From Marthasterias glacialis (Eukaryota > Echinodermata > Asteroidea > Forcipulatida > Asteriidae), in assembly GCA_911728455.2 (NCBI GenBank), contig OU452234.1, positions 11,246,031 through 11,310,030 on the forward strand: a stretch of 64,000 nt of DNA. Direction: 5' to 3'. Positions 36,801-46,281 of this stretch are shown in pieces. Within the stretch, counting starts at the first letter, position 1, and each line of letters begins with the position of its first letter. The position numbers and the translations under genes were made by a program. The notes below the pieces were generated by a model. It worked only from the letters and a program-made list of their open reading frames with translations, was not told where the DNA came from and made no database searches.

Positions 36801-39800
36801 TAGCTACGTTGATCGACTCCCCAATAAGCAGTTTGTGATTTGGCCAAGTGATACGATCTCACAGCCCTTGGCAATTGTTCAAGTTTTTGAAATGCCTGAT
36901 GCATTGCTAAAGGACTCTCTTCAGTGTTATTACATCTGCGAAATCAATGAAATAACATATATCCTGGACCACCTGCTTTTGACCCACTAGATAAGAATAT
37001 CAAGGTCTGTGGTTTAGTCATCTTGTAAACAGACTGTCTGGTCTTCTTATAATACTTTCCCCTTAAACATATCTGCAATATAATTGGACTGTTTGGGGGT
37101 ATCTAGCGGGTTGGAAAATAAACTGTGGAGAAGTATATCCGCAAGTTGTCCTGGAATAGTTTTGAGACGGTGCATTGCAGGAACAGAACCTACATTTTAG
37201 CTGCATTCGAACCTGCACATTGTATTTGTTGTGTTCAAGACGTAAGTATAAACTGGAACAGACAAAATTATCAAAAAATTGGTAATGACCTGGCGTTCAG
37301 ACCTTAGCAGGATCTTTCTTAAAAAAGATCAAACAGTTTAACCCATAACCTGACCTTTTAGATTAAAGGTCTGGCTACTACCACCTTTTGCTTTTACACC
37401 ATGAGGTCACTCTGACCGATAAGCAGTTTCCTACTATTATAGCTATAAATTTTCTTCCCATAAAAATAGATACAACATAAAACATAAAAGGCAAAAGACC
37501 ACACTTTATCAAAACTGAACACTTTTGCGAAGTACTCACACTCTGGACAGGAGTATCGAACCGTGTAGTCATAACACGATTGACCGTCTTCACTACTCTG
37601 AGAAGCACCTTGGCAGTCCAAACCAGATGATACCGTGCAGTTGATGTTGAGAATCTGCCCGGTCTGATAGGACGGCACGTTGTCATAAAGTGTACGGCAC
37701 TGGATATCACTCGGGTTGTTGCAGAGCACATCAAAAACCTTTAAAATAGACAGGCAACAAGTTAATTAGATTAACAGATTTGAGAATGTTAAGAACCAAC
37801 GCAATATGCTGCTTTTATTTGGGGTACGGTATATCACTTCTGTTATTGTGAAGTATATTTTAAATGTTTGCTGTTTGTTTTCAGTTGATCTTATGGGGGT
37901 TCCTTTTGGGGCACCAGTAATGAGACACATTCTCTCTTCATTTTGGTTCCCAGTAATGCACTGTAAAATCCTGGGTCAGATTTAACACAGACTCCGGGGT
38001 CCCATAGGGCCTGATGACCCATTGCCGAATTTCAACTCCAAATAAAATTTCAACTCAGATTCTGCGTCAGTTTAAACCCATTTCTGGGTCATCTTAATGC
38101 AGATTCCGGGCCATACTGACCCAGAAATGGGTCGGGCCCAACAAGATCCGAAATCCGGATAAATTCTGACCCGGGTTTTTTTTAGAGTGAAGTTTGAAGT
38201 TCAGATTTTGGATACAATGAGTTTAGAGGAAGATTTGACTTCACCTGCCGTTGAGCGCTCAGCGTCTCTTTGTCATTCCCATCTGCTGGGTCATCAGCGC
38301 TTAACCACGGCGTCCAGTACATGTCACCTGTAATGCACAAGACACACGCACAAAATGAACATGGGGATGTCTACAAACATTGCAACGAGGAATAGTTACG
38401 TAGTCGTCACTACTTACGTTTGGGAATTGCTAGGTACTTGGAAACGGCTCCGCCAGTATTGACATCTAAAGCCTCACAAACAAAGATGGCGTCCGTTGAG
38501 AATGACAAACCACGGACAGTTAGCACAGAGCGCCTCCTGTAGCTGTTGGGTGAGCTTTCGTAGATAGCAACTTCTGATGAAGGAGATACCATGTGGAAGT
38601 GGTCGCCATCATCCGAGCGATACCATGAGATGTTGGGGGCACTACCCGCCTTTGCTAAACATTCAATCTCCACATCGAAACTGTCAGCGTGGCTGAGCTT
38701 ACGCAAGTAGTATATCAATAGGCTCGACTCTGCAAAAAAAGAAATACCTAAGTTTCAAAAGATTCTAGTTTATAGATTTTAAGGCAATGCATGGTGAGGT
38801 ATGAATGTCTATTTGGTTTGTGGTTAACACCATTTGATCATATCTACTTTGCTATATACAGTAGATTATTCTTGTGAGAACTTGTCTTGCTATTATTCTA
38901 CTACCGCGGAGTAGATTTCGGAATTCGGGAGACAACTTAGTTCTGAAAAAAAGAACTGTCCTGCTTATTAAGTACTACCTGGGGAGGTAGGAAATCAGCT
39001 AGGACTACTACTACTACTTTTGCTTAATGGATCGAGAGGACTTCTCGGATGACTTCACTGCCGCGGAGTGAGTTTATTAATTGGTCTCAACGTTATGACT
39101 AGCTTGCTCTAGTCGAAATATTGAGACCAATTAATAAACTAAGAAAAAAAAAAAGTATTGAAAGATTCTACTTTGTTTATTGAATGTTACAGAAGCTGTG
39201 CCGAGGCAAAACTGTAGTTTGAAACTAGGATACATTTCACCTCATCACACACATACAATTCACGGATATGTAATTCTAACAAGTCCATTTGAAAAAAATA
39301 TAAAAAATAATAAATAAATACTCCATATAATTGGCTGTGTGTTATTGTACGCTATTTAACGCTTTCCATATTTATGCATAATGATTTTTTGATGTTAAAA
39401 TATAAAAAAAAAATGAATAAAAATGGTTTGTGTATTATAATATCTTATCTAAAAAAAAGTTTCTATTTGAACTGCTTTATGCCTAAAGTAATGATGAATC
39501 GTTTATGCATGAACTTTGATTGTATACATTTGATGGATGTAGGTATGTTACCCTGAAGGGAAGGGCTAAACGACCTACATTAGTATTTTAATTGTGCATT
39601 TTGTAAACTTTAAAACCCTTGTGTCAACCACAAGATGATAAAATTCAGCAGGTACTACCAAATATGGCCATAACTTTTTTTCAATGGGCCAAAAAAGCCA
39701 AGATTCCATGTAAACCTCACCCCTGGTATACCCCACAAGCCTGTAGACTTTCATTGGCCAGACCCTAACCACTGCAGAGTAAGGAGTGTTGAAAGACAGC

Positions 39801-42800
39801 AGCCACCTGTCTCTGTGCAGTAATTATTGATTGACCCTTGTGCTAAGGGTCACTGGCACAAGGTGGTATGCACTTTGTGAAAACAACTTGTGGAGGCACA
39901 CAGATCGTAAATAACACAAGTCTAAGTCTTGACTGGCACTCCAATTCACCCCCATGGTCATTTATTATAGCTTTGGGCTTGCATGGGGGGGGGGGTTATT
40001 GACCTAAAAGACAGGGTGTTGATAAAAAATCAGCTTGTGGATACACAGCGTAAAGTTTTCATTGCGGATGACCCAGGGTAATGTTTTGCAACTATACAGG
40101 GCCCGAATAGATCACATCAGTTTGAGCATACCCTGGGCATGCTGGGTGAAACGAATGTATATATAAAATAAACAAATCAATTACATAAATAAACATACAC
40201 AACAAGGACAGTGTTACTTGCCGTTTGTTTCTTTCAAAAATAACTTTTCAACTTCAGTGTCATTGAATGTTTTGTAAAACATCTTGAAATCACTGAAATC
40301 TCCAGCTGGCTTATTTAAGTTCCCTCCCGGTTCGTTCTTTGCAAACATGCTAACATCGTCAAGGTCTGTTGTGTACGGATTATCGATTCTTGACGGTGTT
40401 TCGAGCGAATGGCGTAAATCACCGTTTTTATAATACTTCGTTCCCCTCACCGGATCGTACGTGAAGCAGTGGTGGGTCCACGCATCCGGGGGATAGATGG
40501 ATGCATCCGCCATTTCCATGTGCCATCCTTTCCTGGTCGAGTCCCCGCGGACAAACAAGCTGAATTTCCTGGTGAGATGAATGGACAGACCTCGGGCTGC
40601 ACTCTTCTGGCCACCAGTCGAAAAGAGATATCTTAGTGTAGTAGTTGGCAGGCTTCTGTACCTCATCCAGAACGCAATGGACCACCCCGCCGTGCAACAG
40701 GCTGTCTCCGTGATGCACTTCCCGGTCGCCGTACCGTAGTTTATAGAACTTGTCGATTCAGACCTCCTGAGGGCGCATAGGTGATCGGACGAATCGTAAC
40801 TATCTACAGCTCCAGCGGTACCTGAACTCACAATGCCTGTCAGGCCACCAATATTGGGGTAGATTGACGTCACTGTGCCGTCACAGGTCAAAGGTTCGTC
40901 ATCGTCTACAGACGCCTTGGTGCTCATATCCCAATAAAAATGAGGTTCGGGAAGAGTGTCTGAAAAAAAAAATCCCGAAAAAAACCATTCAAAACATTGT
41001 ATTAGTAAGCTTTCGATTTTTACCAAATTAATCCATGTCAACACTGCACCACCCACCACTCCAAATAAATGTAAGACCCATGCAAAACTCAATAATTATG
41101 ACTAAAAACAATCTAGTACAGAAGTGATTTAAGCAGAATGGTTCATGTGGAAATATGCACATTGCCCTCTCAGCCTTTTTTTTCAGTCAACATTTTTTTA
41201 AATTAAAATGTTAGGATTGAACAGATTGAAAAAGTAAGCTCTAATTGAACAAATATTCAAAATGGGGTGGTTTTGTAGGGATGGAAGCCAATCTGACCAT
41301 TTAATTACGTTGTTTAGTTTAAAATGACAGGTGAAATATTTGAAATTACAATGTGGGGTGCACAGTATAACGATTTGGGGAAAGAAAGAGGTTTTCTAGG
41401 AGAATACCAGAGGATGAAAAACAAGTTTACCACTAGGGGATGGGCATTCAAATCTGATTTCGTAATCAAGGCACACTTCTTGGCTGGGCTGGTCTGAGCT
41501 TCGGCACTTAAGTCCGGCGGCTGGTGTGCAGTTAGTGCTCAGAATCTGTCCCTTATCTACAGTGCTTGTGTGAAGGAATCTCACCCGACACTCGGCATCG
41601 GTTGGACTGGCACACACCGACGGATAAATCTAGAATTGTTGAGAATTTCACATCAAATGAGTCAGTGTTTCTCTCCAACTTGATTGCTGCGAAAAAGCAC
41701 ATTGTATGACAAAATAGCCTGTCCCGTGAAATGTGCTAAATTACATTCACGCATGCGTATAGACACTATTGGTGGGAAAACGCCATAGAGTTGTGCACGA
41801 GGCAGACGCACAAACGCGTGTGCGTCACGCAACCATCAGCTCCATACAAAAAAGCGCGATGTTCCTTCAATAATAAATTTTGCCAACTAATATATTAGTC
41901 CGCACGGGCGATGTTCAATTTACATATTTCATGGGAAATATCAATCAAATCCAATACCAAATCCAACGCCAAAGTGTTCAGTCCAAACATTTATGGGTTG
42001 ATTAAACAATTTCTTTTTTTTTCTTCATTGAAATTGTTGATTCAGCACTTTAAATTTTGAGTTAACAGTTTAAAGGCAAGATTAAAAGTTTTACATGATG
42101 GATTTAACATTTTCAAATGTTGGATTTAACACTTTCAAAGTGTAGTCACTGACCGCACACATGTAAGTGTTGGATTCAACTCGTCAGTTTTAAGCGTGTA
42201 GTGACATCAGCGTTGCGTTTCGTAATTTAATAAAATAGAAAAACATGATGTATGACACCTATAAATCTGTTTATTTCGTTCGAAGCGAAACTTTGCAAAG
42301 TCGATCAAAACTTTACAAATAAGGGTGAACTTTGCCAACAATATACAATATATATAATATCAAAGTCTTCTTATAAGTGAAATTATACGTTCTTGGTTCA
42401 ATTCAACTCACCGCTCTGATGGATACCAATGTTTCATCATCCATGCCGTCCGTTGGGTCATCCACGCTGTACCAAGCCGTCCAGGTAGTCAGGGGAACAA
42501 CTGGAGGTACAGGAGATTCTGGGTATAGGAAAAAATGATATTGAACCATTTCACAACGCTCAGCGCACTTACCAGTGCCTATCCTGTCCACCATTTTGGG
42601 CTTCAAAAGGTAATGTTCAAAAGCTTCTAGTGGTAAACTTGTTTTTCATCCTCTGGTATTCTCCTAGAAAACCTCTTTCTTTACCCAAATCGTTATACTG
42701 TGCACCCCACATTGTAATTTCAAATGTTTTTTGGGGTGGGGCTAATGGTGTCGTGACGCACACGCGCTTGTGCGTCTGCCTAGCGCACAACTCTATGTTT

Positions 42801-44222
42801 GCCCATCAGCAATAATAATAAATGTACGCATGCGTAAATGTAATAAGCCTATTTCATGGGAAAGACTAACATACATGTGACATGCAAATGTGTTTGTACG
42901 TGGCTGATGGACGTAAGGTAACGTCGGAGCCCCGACAATAATTTATTTTAAAATGTTCATTAACTGTCTCTTATCATTGGCGGATTTGTTCGTGCAAAGT
43001 TTGTCACTTTCCCGTATCTACAAAAATAGGTTTGTTTTAAATTAATTATAAATTGTTGGGTTGAATCGGCAAACATTTTGAACTAGCATCTTTAGATTTG
43101 TTAATTTATGAATGAAATTGATGTCAATTGTATCTCCTAACAATTATTCTGAAGAATTACGTAACGAGAAAGTGAGAAATGTGAAAATGAAATTACCGTC
43201 AACGCATTGTCCAGACACACGCGTGGCTTGTAGAAAAAGGCACTGTACGAAAGAGAACAAACAATCTCATGATATTATTATACAAGTAACGAAATCGAAC
43301 TTTCACTCTCACCACTGCCAGAACTAGTTTGAGAATTAAAAACAAACATTCTTGGATCATTTTCATCACATAATATGCACATTTTCACATTATGGTGATT
43401 CCCTCAAGATTGACATTTTGAAGGCTAAGGCCACTGAAAAGCACATCAAAGATGATGGAAAACCGACAGCTGGGCGTCAAAAAAAGGATGAGATAACAAA
43501 GCATAATACGTTTACGATAAAACCAACTTCAGGCTATGTTTTTTTTTAAAGGGACACACCGGCTTACTGTTTAACAAAATGTTGCTGTCGTCGTATACAC
43601 AATTTGTTTGAAAGGTACAGGATTTGTATTCATCTAAATGTTTGTTTTGTGGTATGTGTCTGAAAGCTTACTATGAAGTTCACACCAGTAGCAATCTTCC
43701 CTGTCTGTACTGTCAAAATCGAGAAAATTGAGGCCCAGATTTTAATTTCGGTTGTAACAATCGAAATTAAAGCCCCAGCGCAACATTGGTAAGAAAAAAC
43801 CCATAAATGTTCACATAATGTTACATACCTTACATGGTATAAAGATATTGATGGTAGACAATTGTCTTCAAATAGTTTTGCCTGAAGTGTTATTTTTTAT
43901 AAATAATAAATGAAATAAGATCCACAATGAGTTTTCTCAGTGAGACGAAAACTCTGCTTATATTTTAAGAATGCGTAAAAAAAATGCTGAAATACATTTT
44001 TACCGTTTTCTCACAAATGAAACAACGAAATGAGCTGACATTTTCACAGGTTGGTTCAATTACAAATATCTTGATTTGTGCAAAGAATGGAAGCATTTAC
44101 AGTCAGTTTACCAATGTGGAGCTGGGGCTATTTCAGTCTCTAGTAATTAACTTGCGCGCTGGAAAAACCTTCACCCAATTAATACCAGAATGACTTACCA
44201 CAATCAGGATGAATCCACCCAT
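21590..44222 (-). CDS. Large WxxW-LamG-Ig-discoidin mosaic protein
   Basis: A very large minus-strand gene read from splice sites. Exons (5' to 3'): 44222-44199, 43242-43197, 42518-42412, 41629-41431, 40959-40222, 38729-38418, 38327-38245, 37738-37540, 36669-36584, 36091-35896, 34450-34133, 33573-33482, 32203-32114, 31882-31775, 30930-30774, 29565-29269, 27347-27042, 26275-26115, 23397-23250, 22356-22057, then a 3' part. The first twenty stay in one frame for 1,322 codons. Domains by residue: leader 1-18; WxxW-1 24-125; LamG-like 126-371; Ig1 372-475; WxxW-2 476-569; WxxW-3 570-663; Ig2 664-769; F5/8C 770-918; Ig3 to Ig6 919-1322. Nearly all domain boundaries are phase 1. One donor (40222) would be GC. 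The 3' end is unresolved. The protein is certainly extracellular; whether it is secreted or membrane-bound is open. It could be two adjacent genes split at the GC donor. Confidence 0.8.
22057..22356 (-). CDS. Ig domain 6 exon
   Basis: 300-nt phase 1-1 exon: [19 protein letters not shown] and [20 protein letters not shown]. Acceptor ...AAACAAAG, donor GTAAGT. Confidence 0.8.
23250..26275 (-). CDS. Ig domain 5, split over two exons
   Basis: Exon 26275-26115 ([19 protein letters not shown]) and exon 23397-23250 ([18 protein letters not shown]), joined in phase 0. This is the only Ig in the gene with an internal intron. That 2.7-kb intron holds the foldback transposon, the SINE and a minisatellite. 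The acceptor before 23397 (TTTGTACAAG) is rather weak. Confidence 0.78.
23482..23950. repeat. 12-bp minisatellite GGCTTGGGGTCY
   Basis: About 39 units of GGCTTGGGGTCT/C with drift to GGCTTAGGGTCC at the right end, in an intron of the mosaic gene. The unit length is a multiple of three, so all frames stay open; this is not a protein gene. The periodic G runs could form quadruplexes on the plus strand. Confidence 0.85.
24180..25985 (+). mobile_element. tRNA-derived SINE, interrupted by a foldback element
   Basis: The left part, 24180-24258, holds an A-box-like TGGCTAAATGG and a B box GGTTCGAATCC. The right part, 25781-25985, holds CCTTGCATGTGGATTGGG, TTTTCCTCCCACATCTAAAA and CCTTGGTTTCATTACCAGAA. 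The two halves are collinear with the uninterrupted copy at 49361-49595. Confidence 0.75.
24259..25780. mobile_element. Foldback (TU/FB-like) element with repetitive arms
   Basis: Two long inverted arms, 24259-24833 and 25104-25780, surround a 270-bp AT-rich non-coding loop. Each arm runs from ATGGTGTTCTATAATGGACA through an array of about 17-bp units (GCGGCGAC plus a T run) to a unique segment ending TTGCTGCGCC / GGCGCAGCAA. Near-identical 8-bp direct repeats flank it: AGCCTTGT (24251-24258) and AGCCTTGC (25781-25788). Foldback elements with tandemly repeated arms are known as TU in sea urchin and FB in Drosophila. No transposase is encoded. Confidence 0.85.
26375..26595. repeat. Intronic repeat 'GACCCAGAATCTGGGTC', copy 1
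   Basis: Repeated self-complementary words (CCCAGAATCTGGG, ACCCGGAATCTGGGTC) spread over ~220 bp. The same family occurs at 37957-38192 and 52430-52682, always in introns of the minus-strand mosaic genes. Confidence 0.6.
27042..27347 (-). CDS. Ig domain 4 exon
   Basis: 306-nt phase 1-1 exon: [19 protein letters not shown] and [16 protein letters not shown], a V- or I-type Ig with the D-x-G-x-Y-x-C motif. Confidence 0.86.
28827..29037. repeat. MITE 'TTAAAGGGGCTG', copy 1
   Basis: Starts TTAAAGGGGCTGTGTCGTCA and ends ACAGCATAACCCCTTTCA. The interior AATGGAATAACCCAGCTACTA and GATTTGACCGCAA recur at 29728-29903. Confidence 0.6.
29269..29565 (-). CDS. Ig domain 3 exon
   Basis: 297-nt phase 1-1 exon: [20 protein letters not shown] and [13 protein letters not shown]. 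Several Asn-X-Ser/Thr sites are present. Confidence 0.85.
29728..29903. repeat. MITE 'TTAAAGGGGCTG', copy 2
   Basis: Same interior as 28827-29037 (AATGGAATAACCCAGTTACTA, GATTTGACCGCAAG) and a right end ACAGCCCCTTTAA. The left end is lost. Confidence 0.6.
29930..30172. repeat. AGAGTGAAA-rich inverted repeat
   Basis: Multiple AGAGTGAAA words occur on one side and TTTCACTCT on the other, running from CTCTTAATGTAAAAGAGTGA to TTTCACTCTTTAACATTCAG, a likely palindromic MITE within an intron. Confidence 0.5.
30774..33573 (-). CDS. F5/8 type C (discoidin) domain, four exons
   Basis: Exons 33573-33482, 32203-32114, 31882-31775 and 30930-30774. They read [47 protein letters not shown] ... SASWEI; and [16 protein letters not shown] ... 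VEIYGCAVG. This is a complete ~149-aa discoidin fold with its bracketing Cys pair. Such domains bind phospholipid, collagen or glycans. Introns contain a triplet-rich minisatellite (32.8-33.4 kb) and a duplicated repeat (31.15-31.76 kb). Confidence 0.88.
31152..31762. repeat. Dispersed-type repeat with internal duplication
   Basis: Edges are TATCAGCCCTGTGAAGCAGG and AGGGCTGATATACTCGTGCT. A ~110-bp block with ACACCTGCCCTATCTATGGA and GTCATCTGGTGGTCAGTAGT is present twice (about 31328-31435 and 31572-31685). Intronic, non-coding. Confidence 0.65.
32270..32420. repeat. 'TTCGTTCGAACGCAGAT' repeat, copy 1
   Basis: Four spaced words of the type TTTTCGTTCGAACNCAGAT lie between AAAGGGACAC and TATGTCCCTTGAAAA inverted ends. 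A related block lies at 55960-56105. Confidence 0.55.
32814..33385. repeat. Minisatellite GTGGTGGGTCAACAACAACGA
   Basis: Units of about 30 and 60 bp built from GTGGTGGGTCAACAACAACG, AGAATGTGGATCAACAGTAA and CATTTTGGTGAACAGTAAAA. It fills an intron inside the discoidin-coding region. Confidence 0.8.
33740..33915. repeat. MITE 'ATAGACCGTTCCG', copy 1
   Basis: Left end CATAGACCGTTCCGGCC, right end GTCGGAACGGTCTATTACG. The interior has TGACCAATTGGATCA and GTGGGCGGGGCTTG. A related element is at 45398-45646. Confidence 0.6.
34133..34450 (-). CDS. Ig domain 2 exon
   Basis: 318-nt phase 1-1 exon with [18 protein letters not shown] and [10 protein letters not shown]. The Cys-Trp-Cys pattern is intact; the last strand is LNTV-like (ANTVTINL). 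Confidence 0.83.
35545..35852. repeat. MITE 'AGAAAGGTCTA', copy 1
   Basis: Contains CAGCCCGAGTTTTTGCCAAC, CCGACCAATAATGGGATGTA and ends CAATAGAAAGGTCTATAGGG. An inverted copy with the same landmarks is at 50064-50365. Confidence 0.65.
35896..36669 (-). CDS. WxxW domain 3 (two exons)
   Basis: Exon 36669-36584 ([20 protein letters not shown]) and exon 36091-35896 ([36 protein letters not shown]). Cys positions match the other two copies; the GQ of the centre is replaced. Donor is GTATAC, weaker than the rest. Confidence 0.85.
37540..38327 (-). CDS. WxxW domain 2 (two exons)
   Basis: Exon 38327-38245 ([20 protein letters not shown]) and exon 37738-37540 ([38 protein letters not shown]). The second exon is 199 nt, exactly as in WxxW domain 1. 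Confidence 0.88.
37957..38192. repeat. Intronic repeat 'GACCCAGAATCTGGGTC', copy 2
   Basis: GGGTCAGATTTAACACAGAC, GACCCAGAAATGGGTCGGGC and ACCCGGGTTTTTTTTAGAGT; same family as 26375 and 52430. Confidence 0.6.
38418..38729 (-). CDS. Ig domain 1 exon
   Basis: 312-nt phase 1-1 exon. Ig core: [37 protein letters not shown], giving the Cys-Trp-Cys triad. Same exon length as the first Ig exon of the gene at 47.85-57.96 kb. Confidence 0.85.
39071..39140. ncRNA. 70-nt hairpin, possible small-RNA precursor
   Basis: AGTTTATTAATTGGTCTCAA pairs with TTGAGACCAATTAATAAACT perfectly over 20 bp, and a second helix GACTAG/CTAGTC caps a 6-nt loop. It lies in an intron of the mosaic gene between the LamG and Ig1 exons. 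The size fits a pre-miRNA, but it could also be a transposon terminus. Strand cannot be assigned. Confidence 0.35.
40222..40959 (-). CDS. LamG-like / concanavalin-type domain exon
   Basis: A single 738-nt exon encoding about 246 aa with the jelly-roll landmarks [43 protein letters not shown] and [19 protein letters not shown]. It is homologous to the two-exon LamG of the gene at 47.85-57.96 kb (STGGQTLYAHGIAF; VYTNGTLVAT). The exon reads into GGCAAGTAA, so it either ends with a GC donor (G|GCAAGT, phase 1) or the protein stops two codons later. Confidence 0.82.
41431..42518 (-). CDS. WxxW domain 1 (two exons)
   Basis: Mucin-2-type WxxW domain as in mucins and CILP. Exon 42518-42412 holds [19 protein letters not shown]. 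Exon 41629-41431 holds [29 protein letters not shown] and [11 protein letters not shown]. The split is phase 0 and the outer phases are 1 and 1. Function of the domain family is not well defined; it is found in secreted matrix and mucus proteins. Confidence 0.88.
41735..41942. repeat. MITE 'CATTCACGCATGCGTA', copy 1
   Basis: Contains CATTCACGCATGCGTATAGA, AGGCAGACGCACAAACGCGT and ends CAATTTACATATTTCATGGG. Further copies at 42725-42868 and 59368-59590. Confidence 0.65.
42725..42868. repeat. MITE 'CATTCACGCATGCGTA', copy 2 (inverted, partial)
   Basis: GTGACGCACACGCGCTTGTG, GCGCACAACTCTATG and GTACGCATGCGTAAATGTAA, then TTTCATGGGAAAG. Partial inverted relative of the copy at 41735. Confidence 0.5.
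43197..44222 (-). CDS. Leader exons 1-2 of the mosaic gene
   Basis: Exon 1 (44222-44199) encodes MGGFILIV and ends at GTAAGT in phase 0. Exon 2 (43242-43197, 46 nt) adds [16 protein letters not shown] and ends in phase 1. Joined, they make a typical signal peptide with likely cleavage near the SG-QC boundary. The LamG-Ig gene at 47.85-57.96 kb has the same arrangement, including a 46-nt second exon ending SGQCTDG. Confidence 0.75.
43770..44130 (-). mobile_element. TA-site MITE 'AAGCCCCAGCTCAACATTGG', copy 3 (inverted)
   Basis: AAGCCCCAGCGCAACATTGG to CCAATGTGGAGCTGGGGCT, with interior CATACCTTACATGGTATAAA in the opposite orientation to copies 1 and 2. It lies in intron 1 of the mosaic gene. 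Confidence 0.75.
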
Positions 44223-45397
44223 GTTGTCCGCTTAGAATCGACTTGACATGTCCAAGAAAAACGTACTGCTAGAGACGATAGTCAGGATGGTATTATAACT
44301 TCACCGTAGATCTCTTTCGAGGAACGCAGTCGACGAAAACGTTTACATACTGGCTGCACGGGTACACGCGGCTCGCTTATGTACCGAGCTCCCTCGACTC
44401 CAAAACCACCGAAGTCCCGTTCGAATCAGCGTATGCACAACACTGACCCACTGTCACCACTCGTGGATAATTAAGATGGTCATTACAAACTTAGCTGACA
44501 GAAGCAATTATCATTCGCAAAATATTAGAACGATCCTATGGATGTTTACCAGTGAGAAGAGTCTGTGATACCATCGCTGCTGGGTGGAGCTCGTTATCCT
44601 TGCGTTGTGACTGAAATCTGCTTTTTTGCATTTAGACGTTGTTGTTTGTCTATTTGTCAGCGTATAGAATTGAACGTATCGATTGAAAGTGTGTCTTTCT
44701 CCGGGGCAACCTTCCCCTTCTAACCCATTTTTTTTTGTTTTCTGCACATCCTTTCTCCCTGGATTCTGTTCTCAGCCGTCAATAAAGACGACCTGCTTCC
44801 TTTCGAGGGGAGGTCTGACCGGCTGATCAAAACAGGTTGGTAGGAAGCTGCGCATCTAAACAACTGACTAAATCAATGGACGGAGCGGAACACGGGTTTC
44901 AAACAACAGTTGTTTGAAGGTTACATGTAGTAGTTTATAAAACAGCGTTACTTTGAAGGACTTAGTTTGAGTCAAGGGTCTTATGAATTTGAACTTTTTC
45001 CCAGTTTAAACTATCAAGTATTTACATATTAACCTACATGCAAGTTTGTTTAAAATTTACAGGAGGTTTATATGTCACAAATAAACTAAAATTAGAGGTG
45101 AAACTCACGCCCCAAAAGGGGAACAATTCGTTACGTAAACAAAGGCAAATACTGTCGGTAGGTGCGCCGTGATTAATACGTGTGGACATTATGCAAACTA
45201 CTTGTGGTTTAGTTCTTTGGACAAATCTCTTGATATGTGGCTTTTGTTATACGGGGAATGTCATCGAGATGAATTGTTGCTGGTTGCGACACTACTCAAA
45301 GATGGTTTCAGTGCACAGATTCCCATCAGATCCAAAATACCGAGAATTGCATGACTCCAGTGAAACATACCAGAGCTAAATGGTCAGGAATGTGCAC

Positions 45398-45646
45398 AAC
45401 AGACCGATCCATTAAGCCACACCCACTAAACACATGGACCAATCACAGCATTGGCTGCATCATCACTGCACACGTAGGTAGGCAGCACAATGTGCGTCTC
45501 TTCAATGCCACACAGCACGACATGAACCGCACACGTGTACAATTTCCAATAGCTTTTTTTATCGTGTCGGACTTTCAGTGGCGTTCAGGCTGTGATTGGT
45601 CAACACGTTAGGGGGCGGGGCTTAATGGATCGGTCTATTGTCACTG
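45398..45646. repeat. MITE 'AGACCGATCCATTAAGCC', copy 2
   Basis: Ends AGACCGATCCATTAAGCC and GGCTTAATGGATCGGTCT form a perfect terminal inverted repeat; ~248 bp, interior GGACCAATCACAGC / GCTGTGATTGGTCA also inverted. A fragment CTGATCCATTAGGCC is seen at 59269. Confidence 0.72.
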
Positions 45647-46281
45647 CATTTACATTGTCATTCGGTGCCTCGACTATGTCACGAAAGTGCGCCGCCAGGC
45701 AATACCGAAACGGATAATACAAAATTTGAGGAATTAATTGAAAAGGTAATAATTCATAAAAATAGTCAGTATTAAATGTTGTTAATATCAACCATATATT
45801 AAAAATTTAATGTGAAAAAATGCCACTTTACATGACATAGGTAATTACATAAAATATGAAAAGTATGAAACTTCATAATTGAAATATTATGTTAAAGTGG
45901 CCGTCATGTTTTTGCTGAAGCGCGGGTTTCCCGCTAGTTATTCTAATTCATACAGCGATGATTTACTTTCAACATTGATTATCAAACATGCAATCTGTTT
46001 GAATGACAGGTCTTGCTTGCAATATAAATGAACATATTAATTTATAAATATTGTAGATTGAGAAGCAAAAAACACAGAAGTACCAACACAGAAACTGAAG
46101 CATTTATTACAATAAAAGAGGAATCAGAGGTGAATCTTATACGAACTTATCATAACAGTCAGCGGTAATGAGCAAACTCTTGTTTCGATTGCAGTAAAGA
46201 CAGGCGCATGCTATCGATAAGCCAGTCTTAAGGCTGCTGTAGACGCGCAACTATTGCAGGCTTTAACTTACTCAATCTTTA

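Noticed and set aside
39071-39140. Hammerhead ribozyme
   Set aside because: GAAA is present after a helix, but the CUGAUGA core is not, and the outer strands pair with each other rather than forming separate stems I and III.
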